Positions 10,890-20,585 of a DNA stretch of 64,000 bases are shown one piece after another. The stretch is from assembly GCF_020906515.1 (NCBI RefSeq), contig NC_085851.1, forward strand, positions 372,001-436,000, in the 5' to 3' direction. Within the stretch, counting starts at the first letter, position 1; every line of letters starts with the position of its first letter. This stretch comes from Vanrija pseudolonga (Eukaryota > Basidiomycota > Tremellomycetes > Trichosporonales > Trichosporonaceae). The notes beneath the pieces were generated by a model, which saw only the letters and a program-made list of their open reading frames with translations, was not told the DNA's origin and made no database searches. A program made the translations under genes and the position numbers.

Positions 10890-13121
10890 CTAATCGCTGA
10901 GCACGACGTAGTCCTCTTCCTCCTCGTCGACCGCCTGCCCAGCCTTGGCAGCCCAGAAAGCCTTGCGCTCGCTCGTCTTGACCTTGCGTGACGACGCGCC
11001 AGGCGAAGGCGGCACGGCCGGCGTGGCAGACCCGGCGCGCGACGGCGCCTTGGACCCGGCAGCCGAACCGGCCTTGGACCCCGCCTTGGACCCGTTAACC
11101 GAGGCGGCCTTGGACGCAGGTGCCTTCGAGCCGGCGCGCGAGCCCGCCTTGGACGCCTTGCCGTTCGCCTTGCCCAGGTCGTACCTGCTCTCTTCTGGCG
11201 ACTCGGCCCGCGACGCAGCGAGCGCCTCAAAGTCCACCTCATCCTCGCTCACACTCAGGCGCGACGCAACCCCCTTGATCTGGAGGCCTCTGGCCTTGGG
11301 CTGCTCCTCGAGGATCTCGCCATCCTCGCTGCCCGACTCTGAGGGCGCCTTGCGAGCCTTACGCGCCTTGGGCTTCGCCTTGCCCTTGCGCGGCGCGGCG
11401 CGCTCGCTGCCCGACGACTCGCTCTCCCACACCGCGCCGGGCTCGGGGTCGCTGTCGTCGTCGACGAGGATGGCGTTGAACTCGTCTTTGCCGGCCGGCG
11501 ACGGCGTGCGGGCCTTGCGTGCGCGCTTGGGCTCGGGTGGAGCCTGCAACGCCTTGGACGACTTGGACCCCTTGGCGCTCCGGCTCCTCGGGGGAGGAGG
11601 GTGCACGTCTGGCAGGTCGTCGGGTAGCCTGCCCAAGTCCTTGCCGATGAGCCGCTGTACCCTCCTCTCTGCGTGCATCGCCTTGAGATGCGTGCGGAAC
11701 TTGACAGCCTTTGGATGCTCGCCCAGGATGCTGCCAAGGATGCTCAGCTCGCTCGCGCGGAGGTGGCCGATCTGGCCCTTCTTGAGCTGCTCTGCGCGTT
11801 CTGACAAGACGCCTCCAAGAATATCGTAGGCACCGGCGAGGACAAGCTTGACTTCGCGGATGCCAAACGACGTTCTGGAGATGTCATTGTCCACGTCCTG
11901 CGGGTCCTCGACCGACAACAGCCAAGGCTGGTTGTTGAAGTTGGCCCAACCACGCTGGCGCTTCGAGTAGTAGCTCCCGCCTCTGCGGAGGGAGATGCCC
12001 ACGTCGTTGTAGTTGAAGCTCCGGCCGTAGAGCTCGAAGAATTCCATGAGCAAGACGCCGAGGTTGTTGAGCGGGTTGATCTCTGATCTTCTGATCTTGG
12101 GGTGGAGTTGCAGGAACGATAACACCAAGCAGATGACCGAATAGCTTCCCAGTCCGCCAGAGAAGACCTCGTTCATGGACCGCTGCTGAAGGAACGCCTT
12201 GATGACTAGGATGAGCTCTCGCGAGCCAGGGAACGCGTCGAGGTAGTGCCGCATGATCTTGCCGGCCGAGATTCCGTTCGTCTGGTTGACCGAAATGTCG
12301 ATATTGATCTCGCCTAGAGGTCGTCAGAGCGGGCACAAACCGCACGACTCACCATCGCTAGTCGCAAATTTCACGATTGGGACCTTGGCCTTGGCGATGA
12401 CCACGACCTGGTTGGCCAGTCTTCTCTTCATGAGGGCGGCGAGGGCGTGGAGGAAGTTGACGACCTTGTTTCGAGGCGCATTCTCCAGCTGTGGGTTGTA
12501 CACGACCAGGTCGATATCGCCCGTTGGGAGGTACAGCTGCGTCTGCCAGCTGCCAAAGGGCGTAACTTCGGCGCCAGGAAAGTTTGACCTAATCAACGCC
12601 GAGAGGTAGTCGATCAGGTCTCGCCGCACAGTGTACTCCTCGAGGGACGGCGACATGTGGTCGTAGAACGCACGGACCTCGTCGTTGAGCCTGGGATGCG
12701 GTCAGCCAGGCCCACTCAACCAAACAAAGGGTGACACTGCTCACATTTCTGCCGTGTCCGCACAGCGCTCCCAGTCAACGTTGACGGCCCATGGCGCGTG
12801 CCGATTATTGGCCATGTCCTCTTCCTTCTTGTTACGTGGTCCGGTGATCGGCCCATTCTCGCCCTTTGCCTTCTTGCGCGGGGGGACCTCCTTGCCCTTC
12901 CCTTTGCGCTTCTTTCCGCTCTTCGACTCGGCTGCACTGCTATCGTCATAGTCGTACCGGTCCGTGTCGGTGTCGTTGGCCCTTCCCTTGCCCTTCGCTG
13001 AGCTCGACGCCGGTTGACTCGGTGGGCTCTGGCTGCGTGACGGCCCTGCCTCCGAGGCGAGGTCGTCAAAGCCGATGAACTCGTCGCCTATGCTGAACTC
13101 TGTGTCTATTGCTGCTGTCAT
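10890..13121 (-). CDS. Non-canonical poly(A) polymerase, Trf4/Cid14 type (TRAMP complex)
   Basis: Three exons (13121-12745, 12690-12353, 12313-10890) encode 712 residues. After a disordered charged N-terminus, the nucleotidyltransferase core shows FGSWQTQLYLPTGDIDLVVY, with the GS motif and catalytic Asp pair at about 184 and 186, and the third Asp in INIDISVN. The PAP-associated domain follows (NNLGVLLMEFFELYGRSFNY). This matches Trf4/Trf5, Cid14 and PAPD5, which add short oligo(A) tails to aberrant nuclear RNAs for exosome decay. The C-terminal half is disordered and ends in about 45 residues of SKAGS-like repeats, a basic tract that could bind RNA (inference). It is divergent from the gene at 13434, with 312 bp between the two starts. 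Confidence 0.92.
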
Positions 13122-13433
13122 GTGGTGTTGTCGCTGGGTGTGAAATGTTCAAGTCGAGAGCACAAAACAGGCCTTGAACTCGCGTCGAAACCAACTTTTG
13201 GCATTGAAACGTGATTACAGTCATGATTCAAAACAGCCCAGTCAAATACCACGTCATTCTTTCTCGTGCCTGGCTGGCTGTTGAATGGCAGACGTCAGGA
13301 CTCGCCCTCGTTTGCCGTGACGATCGTCGCGACGACGGGCGACATCACTGCTGGCTCGACCCGCATCATCGTCGCAATCCCCTCCCCACATCACCCCCCT
13401 CTCTCTCTTACTCTCTCCCCCATATCATCCATA
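13122..13433. other. Shared divergent promoter, Trf4-like gene and unknown gene
   Basis: These 312 bases separate two divergent start codons. The right part is a CT-rich tract (13381-13430). No coding signal is seen. Confidence 0.6.
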
Positions 13434-14519
13434 ATGTCTACCTTGACCACCATCAAGAACGCCACGGCGCTCCATCTCCCTGCTCCGGGCGCCACCCCCG
13501 TCCCCCTGGCCCACGGTGACCTCCACCTCAACCTCTTGCCGGCGGCACCTCCCGAGCGCCCGACCGACACGCTCATCATCACCGTCGGCGCGTCCAGCTT
13601 CCCGCTTGCTCCCAACTCGTCTGTCCAGCGCACGCGGAGCAAGAATGAGCACCCCAGCTTCATCTTCACGCCGGCGCCGCCCGCTGGCGGGCAGAGCATT
13701 GGCCAGGTCCGCATCGACATGGCCGACAGGTACGTAACGCGCAGCAGGCAGTGGCGAGTGACGCGGTGACGCGGGACGCGCGCACCGCTAGTGTTTGCCC
13801 ATCTGCTAGTGACACTGACACGCCGCAGCAAGAGCCCCGAGGCGTGGGAATCCACCGAGGAGGCTTGCAAGGTCCTCCAGGCCGAGCTCAAGGCCCATAA
13901 CCAGTGGGAGGACAAGGTGCTCTTCGTCGACGACGAGTACGAGACTGGCGGACCCATCACTGGCCCCAAGTCTGGCTGGGGCGAGACGATCGCGTCCTCG
14001 CTCTGGGGCTTTGGCTCGGCCATCTCGTCGCGCATCACCGGCGGTCCGGAGCCGACTCTGCCCACCACGGCGCCGGCGCCGATCGCGTCGCCTTCGTCGC
14101 CCGTCGGCTCGCAGTACGGCCAGGGCAACTTCCGCTCTTTTGCCGCCGACTCGTGGAACCAGGCTACGATCGCCGCCAAGGGCTTTGGCGAGGCCGCTGT
14201 CGCTGTTGGCGGCGCCATCGGCCAGCAGGCCAAGCACGCCGTCGAGGGCCTCCAGGCGCCGCCCGTACCCCCCAAGGCTGAGGGCGCTGAGGGCGCTACC
14301 GGTGCCGCCGGTGTCGCTCCTCCCGCACCTCCCAAGGATGCCGCTGCTGCTGCTTCTGCCCCTGCTGCCGCTTCCGCCTCCTCCGGCCCCCCCGCGAGCT
14401 CCTTCTCTGTCGGCGGCGATGACGACGGTGTGTCGACAAAGTCGGTCAAGGACGAGCCCATCAAGGATGACGATGAGTCGGTTGCCGTCAAGGAGACTGT
14501 CACCAAGGACACCAAGTAG
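13434..14519 (+). CDS. Protein of unknown function
   Basis: Two exons (13434-13729 and 13829-14519) encode 328 residues. The 99-nt intron has GTACGT and an ACTGAC branch motif before its acceptor. I do not recognise the family with confidence. The first 100 residues look like a small beta-rich domain (alternating hydrophobic, e.g. DTLIITVGASSFPL). Residues 110-240 contain a Trp- and Gly-rich segment (SGWGETIASSLWGFGSAISS) and an Ala/Gly-rich stretch with KGFGEAAVAVGGAIGQQAK. This vaguely resembles the senescence/spartin C-terminal domain of lipid-droplet proteins, but that is only a hypothesis. The last 80 residues are Ala/Pro-rich, then acidic. No signal peptide or clear membrane helix is seen. 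Confidence 0.75.
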
Positions 14520-15746
14520 AGCAAGCGCAGTAGCGCGAGCAGTGTGCAGCGCCCGGATTGATGGCAGTGGCTTGATAGGACCGTACAATGCGTCCGCACG
14601 ACCGCCTGTAACTAGTATGGATTGTCCCATGTGGCTGTTAGAGTGATGTTGGAAGCAGGGGTGGGGTGCAGTGGACATCTAGGCAGCAAGGGGGAATGAA
14701 GCTTCACGAGGTGCAGAAGCTAGCCTCGTCTCTTGAGACGCCGGAGGCGCGCACACAGAGACTTCAGTGGTGTTCAGGCTCTCACACACACGCTCGCGCA
14801 CAGCTCTCTATCTCTGTATCTGATTTTCAGTCTCCTGATGTCATTCCTGTCATTTTCAACGTGCTCTAGTATACGAGAGACTGGTAACAATGTGGAGTAC
14901 TCACACATCAGAAGTTTGTGGGCAAGTTTGGATGGTAGCTGTAAGAGTGCGTCTTCATTGCTGCTTCTGCTTCCACGCCTCCTGGGGCTTCCCGGGCATT
15001 AGAATCGCCAAACGTATGGAAGACTGTCATTGCTGCCTCCTCTGGTATTACTTTTCACCTCAAACGACCATATGAAGGACACCGGTAGGAGCGAGCTATG
15101 AGGAGCAGCTGGTGGGATGGGGCAAAGATCACTCTTAACTTCATGTCTCCCTTCATGATTAACTTCAATCCTCCAACACGCATCAGGGGACACTTTGGGG
15201 TACTATACATCAATTACGATGATCAAATGGCCAAGAAAGAAGAGGAGTCTGTGACTTGGAGGGAAAGGAATAGGTTCAACAGGGAGAGGGGTGCGTCGGA
15301 GGAGATAAGTCACTTGCACGGCCCCAGCCCCCCCGCAAAACTCCTATCTTGCCTAGACGCACTCTCTGGTTCGCCCCAGACCGTCCTGTGATGCACCGAC
15401 TCTTATCACTCCAGCATGGCTGGATTACACTGCGTGCAAGTGGTGGCGAGTGTGTTGAGCGAGGCGGAGATGACGCCACACTCATGACCTGCCTGGCCGC
15501 ATCACGTGCAGCTGCGGGCAACAATCGTCATAGGCTCGGACCTAATGCACCTTGTCCTTTGCCAAGTGTGAGCTGTCGCGATGAACAATCTACGCCATAC
15601 GCCACTGTGCAGCTGCTCGTCAGAGCACATACCATCTGCCACGAGCAGCACCCGCGCCACCTCTTCTTCTCTCGGCGATCCACCCGGGGTCCGTGCACAA
15701 AGTCGCTGAATCAATTGCCGCCCACTCCCCACCCCCCGCCGCCGCA
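14520..15746. other. 1.2-kb gene-free stretch
   Basis: No frame shows conserved protein and no splice-linked exons can be assembled. Composition looks less GC-rich than the neighbours around 14780-15280. I looked for terminal repeats and transposase-like frames by eye and found none. The last part is the promoter of the acyltransferase. Confidence 0.5.
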
Positions 15747-17390
15747 ATGTCAGGCCCGCTCATCGTCTCGCACGGCGCGATACACCCCCGCACCTCCTCC
15801 GAGCCGAGCACGCTGGCCCTCTCCATTGCCGACTCGTCGGTGGCCAACCTCGCCCCGACTGGCGGCACATGGTTCTTCCACCAACCCGCAGAGCTGGGCG
15901 GGCACATCCACCCGTCCACGCTCGCCCTGGCACTGCAGCACACGCTGGGCGCGTACGCGCACTTGTGCGGCTCGCTGTCGCTGCGTCCACCAGCGCACAT
16001 TGTCGCGGCGCACTCGGCGCGGTATGGCCGCGTGTGGGTCCGTTTCGGGGACCACGACGACCCGGGCGTCGGGCTGACTGTTGCCTCGTGGGACCGCCCC
16101 ATGACCGACCTCTTGCCCCTCGAGCTCGATACCGCGGTCGACTCGGCGCCTGCGTCTGCCCCGGAGCTCATCGACGCGCGCGGCATGGCGAGCTTGCGCG
16201 AGGGCCGGGCGGGGTACGGCGTCGTGGTGCAGATCACGACGTTTAGCGACGGCGGACTCGTGATCTCGGTGCTCGCGCAGCACTGCTTAATGGACGCGCA
16301 CGCCCTCGCCGTGTTTGTCAACGACTGGGCGAGGGTGCACACTGAGCAGACGCGGCAGCGCGCAGACGGGTTCCCGACCGACTTCTTCCCGCGCCGCTTG
16401 TTCAGCCCCGAGCTGCTGGACAAGCACGCAGCAGGGGACATTGACCACGACGCGCAGGACCCAGTCATCGTGTCCGCTGCCGACCGGCTCCCGCAGATCA
16501 AACTCGATTTTTGGGCACGGAGACCCGGGCATCCGGAGGACTTGGGCCCAGTGTGGTTCAAGGCCCCGCGCGACCCGCCGCCGGGGGTGCAAGCGCTCGA
16601 CGCGGCTGCGGGGCATAGGCGCGGGCCGCGCGTACCGTGGGAGGAGTGGGACACGGGCGCGCCGGTCCTCGACCGCACGATTGTGTTCTCGCCGCAGCAG
16701 ATCGAGCGGCTGTATGCCGCGGTGCACGACAGCGCCGCGCCAAGCCGCGAGAGTAGCACCCAGGGCCAGGGGAGCAACGGACACCACGCAAAGGAGCACC
16801 ACCGCGTCAGCCGCCTCGATGCCGTCCTCGCGTCCGTCTGGGCGGCGATCGTGCGCGCGCGCAACCTGCCCCCAGAAACACAGGTGTACCTCGAGACCAC
16901 GCTCGGGTTACGCTCGCGTGTGATCCCGCCGCTAGGCGAGGCGTTTGTCGGCTCGCCCATAATCAACTGCAGCTCGGCGCTGCCGGCCGCCGCGTTGACT
17001 CCGGGGGCTGGTGCACGCGCGATTCGCGACACGATTACCGAGTTCTCGCCGTCCGCTGTCGGCGCAATGCTGCACCGCATGGCGTTTGTGCTCGACCCGG
17101 CGCGAGAGTGGAACTGCTTCCTCGGCGAGCGGCACGTCTTGACCACCTCGTGGCTCGGCATCGGCGCGTACGACGCCGACTTTGGCACCGGCCGCCCGGG
17201 CTACGTGCACGCTAATATGCCTGCGTGTGATGGGTTGCTGGTCGCCATGGACGTCGCGCACGCGACCAAGGGCGCCAAGTGGCACGAGAGCGGGCTCAGC
17301 GTCCGCCTCATGCTCCGCGCTGGCGTGATGGAGCAGGTGCTCGTGGACCAGGAGCTGCGCGGCGTGGACCTCAGTCGTGGGTATAGATAG
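15747..17390 (+). CDS. BAHD-like acyltransferase
   Basis: A single uninterrupted frame encodes 547 residues. The catalytic HxxxD motif is in AQHCLMDAHALAVFVNDW (about residue 180). A DFGxG-like motif, DFGTG, is in YDADFGTGRPGY near residue 480; plants usually have DFGWG. The two half-domains and their order fit the BAHD / fungal trichothecene-acetyltransferase-like superfamily, which moves acyl groups from acyl-CoA to alcohols or amines in secondary metabolism. The substrate is unknown. I chose ATG 15747 (MSGPLIVSHG); an in-frame ATG at 15693 would add 18 low-complexity residues. It is the only full gene here longer than 1 kb without an intron, and it is flanked by gene-poor DNA with no other biosynthetic genes. 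Confidence 0.85.
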   Translation: MSGPLIVSHGAIHPRTSSEPSTLALSIADSSVANLAPTGGTWFFHQPAELGGHIHPSTLALALQHTLGAYAHLCGSLSLRPPAHIVAAHSARYGRVWVRFGDHDDPGVGLTVASWDRPMTDLLPLELDTAVDSAPASAPELIDARGMASLREGRAGYGVVVQITTFSDGGLVISVLAQHCLMDAHALAVFVNDWARVHTEQTRQRADGFPTDFFPRRLFSPELLDKHAAGDIDHDAQDPVIVSAADRLPQIKLDFWARRPGHPEDLGPVWFKAPRDPPPGVQALDAAAGHRRGPRVPWEEWDTGAPVLDRTIVFSPQQIERLYAAVHDSAAPSRESSTQGQGSNGHHAKEHHRVSRLDAVLASVWAAIVRARNLPPETQVYLETTLGLRSRVIPPLGEAFVGSPIINCSSALPAAALTPGAGARAIRDTITEFSPSAVGAMLHRMAFVLDPAREWNCFLGERHVLTTSWLGIGAYDADFGTGRPGYVHANMPACDGLLVAMDVAHATKGAKWHESGLSVRLMLRAGVMEQVLVDQELRGVDLSRGYR

Positions 17391-17897
17391 CATGTGTAGA
17401 TAGCATAGATTGTATCGAGATGTATCCACCAGGCCGCCGTCATCCGAGTTCAGGAATGCCATCACTCTTCGGGGACTGCACTCACGTAGTCCCCTTCCAC
17501 CAGCAAATTTCGCCCAAGTCGCCCCAAGCTGAAGTATAGTGAGGCCAACAGACGTTCCTGGTACTACTCTGAAACCCTCGAGTGGAAGTCAAGCATGAAT
17601 GCATATCTCATCATGCAGAACTTGGCTGGGTGGGTGGGGTGGTTTTGGTGGCGGCAGCGTGACGGGCGCGCATGATTTTGACTTTGTAACACTCCAGCGG
17701 GATCAAATCCAAGACACTAAACATCACTGTTTGTGTTGTTGACGTCGTTGCGGCGCTGCGCTCGTCGTCGTCGTCGTCTCTCGACTCTCCACCACATACC
17801 TGTATCATACTCCCTTACTCTGTAATCCGGCGGCCCGCATCCCGCCAAAGTCGTCTGTGACCACCGCTCGGCGCGACTCCCATCCGCCCCAGGCACC
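17391..17897. other. Intergenic: acyltransferase 3' end and BRCT-gene promoter
   Basis: No conserved coding sequence is visible on either strand. Nothing else is recognised in this stretch. Confidence 0.55.
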
Positions 17898-20465
17898 ATG
17901 ACATCGCAGTCATCACAACACGCCCAATCGCTCGGGGTGCCGCTCGCGGCGCGCACGCGCTCAATGGCACGGAGAGCGTCCGAGCTCGGCCTGCCGTCGT
18001 CCTCCGCCCCGCGACCCGCATCCACCGCAGCCGCCGGCCCAAGTCGGATCCCCACCGCCTCGAGGTCGACACGCACATCTGCACGGGTGCGCGGACCAGG
18101 TGCCGCACCGACGCCCGTGCCCTCGCTGCCGGTCGGGTCGAAGAGAAAGGCGGGCGACAGAGAGGAGAGGGCCAAGAGACCCCGTACGAATGACTCGCTC
18201 CTGCTGATCCCAGAGGAGGCCGGCATTGCACCACAACCACCGACACAACCAGATCCACGTCCAGATTGTGCGGATCAGGCCCCAACCTCGCACCCGCTAC
18301 CGCCGGCAACGCCATCACGAGCCCCGGCGCCGCTAGCCTCAACAACCCCGGTCCGCACACCCCCATCACAGCTCTCTGTGCCAGTAGCGGCGCCTACGCC
18401 GGCCCGCGAGATCTTAGGGAGGAACTTGGACGACGCGGCCGCCGCCGAGATCCAAGCGCGTCCGCCTACGCCGCCACGCATCGCAGAGCGCACCCCTCGC
18501 AACGGGTATCCGATGCTCACGCCAAAGCGGCCAAGGTCGCCCCAGGCATCGGACACCTCCCGGCTGACTGTCCGCCGGCTGGATGCGGGTATGGCGACCG
18601 CGTCACCGGGCGCAAGGAGGCCAGTGGCACCGCTAAGAGGTCCAGCGCCACTTCCGGGGGTGCTCGTCGGTGTACCGGCTACGCCTGCGCAGCCGAAGGC
18701 AACACCAAGAGCCATCGCCACGCTGCCAAAGTCCAGAGTCATGCCCTCACCGTTCCGTGTACCTGGTGCCGGTGTCACCGTGCCCGTGCCGTTCGGCGGC
18801 AGAGTTGGGGAGAGCACGAGAGCCTCAGAGAACAAGGCGGCGGGAAGTGAGGTGAAGAGCTTGTCGAAGAGCACGAGCAGGGTGGACCTGCGCCAGCCGG
18901 AGCAGCCACGAACCTTGGCCCCGGTGCTCGAACAACTGCCGACAGCTGCGCCACCTCCCCCGCCACGAACCCTGGCACCGGTCCTGGAGCATCAGCCTGC
19001 CACTCCGGCGCCGCCACGCGTGCTGGCCCCAGTTCTGGAAGTGCCACCCCCCGCGTCCCAACTCCCGGCGCCCCCGTCAATCCATGTCACAGCTGTCGAC
19101 GAGCCGATGAGGGACGCCACGGCAGACGTCACTATGTCCGAGGCCTCCGCCCCCGAGCCCGAAGCCGCAGCCCTCAAAAGACCGCCGTCAGCCTTGCCTA
19201 CTCGCCGCCCATCGACCCGTCCGTCCAATGCCCCGGTTGCACCGGTCGCCGTGACTGAAGTGCCGTCGGTCCGCCGCGTGCCATCGTACCCGTCGTCGCT
19301 TGGATCCGGAGCAGCGCCAGGGGTGGCTCGCACCACGGCCCGTGTTGTGTCCAACCCCCTGGCAGCCCGCTCCGTCTCGAACCCGCCAGCGATCAGCGTC
19401 ATGATGGACGTTGATCAGGCTGCGCCGCGCGCCGTCTCAGATCCGAGTAACCGGCGCTCGGTGAGTGGGCCTGTTGTCGGACCAGGTGTGTCGAGACCTC
19501 GTGCAAGCCTCAGCATGTCGACGCGACGTGAGGGCTGGGACGACACGTCGCGCAACCTCACTGGGTTGAGCGACGCGTTGGCCAAGCTCAAGGTCAGGCT
19601 GCCTGCTCCCGGTGGCACCGACAGCGTGCGGCCCGGCATCAGGCGTGTCTCCAACACGTCGTCATCATCGTCGTCGCACAGTAACACGCCGACCATGCCG
19701 GATGGCAAGCCGAAGAATCTCGCCCATAGACCATCTCTCGCGACATTATCCGCCAGACCTGTCAACCCGACAGCTCACAACCGCGAGCCGGGCGACGAGA
19801 GCTTTTCTGTTGGCGACCACTCGCTGGCCTCTCTGTGCACGTCGGCGTCAGTCGGCACCTTCCTCAAGGGTGTGGTGGCGTTTGTGGACGTCAAAACGGC
19901 CGAGGGCGACGACGCCAGTGGTGTCTTTGTCAACATGCTGAAAACGTGTGGCGCGAGGGTGAGTCTGGGAGGTGTAGATCGCCACTAACATGCAGGTCCT
20001 CACCCGCCCCACCGAGTCGTGTACCCACATCATCTACAAGGGCGGCAAGCAGTCGACAGCGGTCTTCTACCGCAGACTGCCGGAAGACAAGCGTCCTTTT
20101 GTCGTCGGCATCCGCTGGGTCGTGCGGAGCAAGGAAACTGGCAGACGCGCACCAGAGGACGAGCACGTCGTCAACCTGGACGAGGAGGACATCTTCCAGA
20201 TTGTGAGTGGCGGCGGCGTGGCACTACTGACCAGCGCAGAGGCGCAAATCGATGCAGCCCAAGTCTCTCGGGGCGGAGCAGCCCTCCGGGCATGGCTTGT
20301 CGGCGAGAATGAGCTTGAACGTTCCCGAGCTGTCCGCGACACGGCACCGCAGCCTGCTGTATGCGCGTGAGTTGTGTGCCGCCCCGCCTCCCGACAGTGA
20401 CTGACGTCTCAGCCAAAATCAGCTCGCCGCTCAAGACGGGCAGATTCTTGCCACTGGAAGAGTAG
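17898..20465 (+). CDS. BRCT-domain protein with long disordered N-terminus
   Basis: Four exons (17898-19958, 19996-20202, 20240-20366, 20413-20465) encode 815 residues. The first 650 residues are Pro/Ser/Ala-rich and disordered, with basic patches such as SKRKAG near residue 80. The C-terminal part (about 650-765) is one BRCT domain: GTFLKGVVAFVDVKTAEG, then CTHIIYKGG, then FVVGIRWVV with the conserved Trp. This strand order resembles the first BRCT of microcephalin/MCPH1 and related fungal proteins. BRCT domains bind phosphopeptides in DNA-damage and chromosome-condensation complexes, so a nuclear role is likely but inferred. Residues 335-383 contain three near-copies of RTLAPVLE. It converges on the AspRS gene with 120 bp between stops. 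Confidence 0.85.
18903..19045 (+). repeat. Three near-copies of a short protein motif (R[TV]LAPVLE)
   Basis: Within the BRCT protein the motifs RTLAPVLE, RTLAPVLE and RVLAPVLE occur about 20 residues apart, separated by Pro/Ala linkers. The surrounding DNA repeats only imperfectly, which suggests selection on the peptide rather than recent slippage. Confidence 0.8.
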
Positions 20466-20585
20466 ACCCCACCCGTTGTGCATTTTGGTTGTTTGGTTAG
20501 ATTGTCATGACTGTGAATGAAGCGTCCGTGTCGCTCTAATGTATGAGTGATGCATGATATCCAATGTCTACTGGGTCGCCGTCCC

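Noticed and set aside
13391-14599. 402-codon antisense frame over the unknown gene
   Set aside because: Low-complexity Ser/Ala translation with no conserved feature. The sense gene has a proper intron and better protein character.
15693-15746. Upstream in-frame ATG of the acyltransferase
   Set aside because: It would add 18 low-complexity residues before the family start. Not excluded, but 15747 fits the family better.
14520-15746. Possible transposon remnant
   Set aside because: No terminal repeats, target duplication or transposase-like frame could be seen by eye.
15620-17188. 522-codon antisense frame over the acyltransferase
   Set aside because: Composition is Ser/Arg/Ala-rich with no motif, whereas the sense frame has HxxxD and DFGTG. 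Long antisense frames are common in GC-rich genes.
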